This document shows, piece by piece, positions 24,794-25,775 of a stretch of 25,775 nucleotides of DNA. Source of the DNA: a virus; the IMG/VR virus record IMGVR_UViG_3300023178_000237, positions 1 through 25,775 of that record; one strand, 5' to 3'. Numbering within the stretch: the stretch's first letter is position 1; each line of letters starts with the position of its first letter. The position numbers and the translations under genes were made by a program. The notes beneath the pieces were generated by a model, which was given only the letters and a program-made list of their open reading frames with translations, did not search any database and had not been told where the DNA came from.

Positions 24794-24877
24794 GAGTGCA
24801 TCTCCTATAAATTGTTAACAAATTTAATAAGGTGCATATATATTAGACTTTAACAAATGTCTTGAAAATGCGTGGTA
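24794..24877 (-). other. 84-base AT-rich gap with palindrome and repeated half-site
   Basis: The gap before the protease gene holds the protease ribosome site (AGGAGA). It also holds a perfect 10-bp palindrome TTGTTAACAA (24812-24821) and a repeated TTAACAAAT (24815-24823 and 24850-24858, 35 bases apart). TAATATATAT near 24834-24843 on the minus strand could serve as a -10 box, but no good -35 box is at the right distance. It may be a weak promoter/operator; AT-rich chance is equally possible. Confidence 0.25.
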
Positions 24878-25765
24878 TTATTTTGTGATGTCTTTAATGA
24901 CAGTTAATTTGGAGACTGGCATGGTAACTTTTCTATCAGTCTTTTTATGTTTACCATCTTCCATTATTGCCCATACTTGCATAGTAGCTTCATCGCCACT
25001 AACACTAGTTACTACACCATGAACAGTTGAAGGTGGGTCGGGGTCCTTATTGATTGACCAACTGACAGATTGTCCAACTCTAACACTTGCTGCCTTTTCC
25101 CCACTTTTTTTAGATGAGAGTGGGTGGGAAGAAGGTAGTAAATCTTGGTCGTAAGGTTTTCTTTTAAATCTACCAGTTCTCAAAGCATGAAGGAACCCGT
25201 TAACTCTGGCTACTCCCCACTGGTCAGCTCCAGTTACATTACCACGAACTGATGATGGGTTTGTACGATAAGCACCAACACCTCTGTTAAATACAGATAC
25301 TAATGTTCTTAAATTAGTTCTGTACTTAGGATTTTTCGCATTGTGTTCTTTTACTTTATTAGTAAGAGTTTTGCGAATTCTATCTGAAACAGCTTTAGCA
25401 GCATTTTCATCAGCCATTTTACTGGCTAACTCATAAGCAGCTTTACGCCTACTTCTAACTACTTTCATTTGGTCAGATATAACTTTTTTCATAGCAGGAA
25501 CACCCATGTTTAAAACACCACCCCACTTAATAGCAGCAACAACACCAGCTAATCTGTTATTGTTTTGATGTCTTCCCATAAATCGCTCTCTTCTACGTAC
25601 CCAGCTAAGAACTGATTCACTTCTATCACCAGATTGATATTTAGTCCATCTAGCAAAAGCATCATTACCTGTAAACGAAGTAGGAGGGTTACCACCATTT
25701 CCACCTCGTCTCCAAATTTCTGGGTAATTCTCTTTTAGGTTTTTTGCATAACCATAAGGAAACAT
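24878..25765 (-). CDS. Conserved phage head-module protein with C-terminal SH3/Tudor-like domain
   Basis: A 295-residue protein. Residues 10-100 (YPEIWRRGGNGG ... RRRERFMGRH ... AGVVAAIKWGGVLNMG) and 140-200 (YRTNLRTLVSVFNRGVGAYRTNPSSVR ... ADQWGVARVNGFL) match a pattern I recall from proteins encoded next to prohead proteases in many marine and cyanobacterial phages (DUF5824-like; the name is from memory). Residues about 229-295 (VGQSVSWSINKD ... VHGVVTSVSGDEATMQVWAI) look like a small beta-barrel of the SH3/Tudor type. The protein is basic overall. The frame stays open to the window edge and no ribosome site is visible in the 10 bases before ATG 25765, so the true start may lie outside. The function is not established; a head-assembly role is inferred from its place. 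Confidence 0.75.
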   Translation of the reverse strand: MFPYGYAKNLKENYPEIWRRGGNGGNPPTSFTGNDAFARWTKYQSGDRSESVLSWVRRRERFMGRHQNNNRLAGVVAAIKWGGVLNMGVPAMKKVISDQMKVVRSRRKAAYELASKMADENAAKAVSDRIRKTLTNKVKEHNAKNPKYRTNLRTLVSVFNRGVGAYRTNPSSVRGNVTGADQWGVARVNGFLHALRTGRFKRKPYDQDLLPSSHPLSSKKSGEKAASVRVGQSVSWSINKDPDPPSTVHGVVTSVSGDEATMQVWAIMEDGKHKKTDRKVTMPVSKLTVIKDITK

Positions 25766-25775
25766 TTTATATTTA

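Overview
This window is one continuous stretch of a tailed double-stranded DNA phage (or prophage) genome: the head-maturation, neck and tail module of a siphovirus-like virus with an HK97-type capsid. Every supported gene lies on the minus strand, so transcription runs from high to low coordinates, and the left-most gene runs off the window. The DNA is AT-rich with AT-ending codons, genes are tightly packed (four TAATG stop-start overlaps), and there are no tRNAs, rRNAs, integrase, insertion sequences or CRISPR. The host is unknown. The low GC and the actinophage-like hub and tail proteins would fit a low-GC aquatic bacterium, but that is only a weak inference. No portal, terminase, replication, lysis or lysogeny gene is inside the window; portal and terminase would be expected just beyond the right edge.

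Layout in transcription order. Head: a conserved phage protein with an SH3/Tudor-like end (25765-24878), a prohead protease with a long acidic scaffold-like tail (24793-23606), and the HK97-fold major capsid protein (23580-22333). The capsid gene is followed at once by a strong intrinsic terminator with a UUCG loop. Neck: a small Lys/Ala-rich protein (22245-21967), a gp6-like connector (21957-21301), an unexpected HTH plus double zinc-ribbon protein (21301-20672), a head closure protein (20641-20294), a 1292-residue protein of unknown function where a small gp10-like neck protein normally sits (20294-16416), and the tail terminator (16398-15961). Tail: an acidic small protein (15909-15586), the tail tube protein (15572-14925), a G/GT-type pair of assembly chaperones joined by a probable -1 frameshift (14881-14196), a 2844-residue tape measure (14185-5651), the distal tail protein (5651-4332), and then two genes that together look like one tail hub/tip protein (4332-3640 and 3638 to beyond the left edge).

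The most unusual part is the tail tip. The 230-residue hub protein ends in the middle of a LamG-like domain. The missing second half of such a domain appears about 440 residues inside the next protein, followed by the rest of the hub, an FN3 domain and a J-like tip end. The 440 residues in between begin with a GH24 (T4-lysozyme-like) domain whose catalytic Glu and Thr positions appear to be Val. This looks like a hub protein split by insertion of a degenerate lysozyme cassette, with the halves probably re-joining in the assembled tail tip. No stretch over 300 bases lacks a gene; the longest gaps are about 85 bases.
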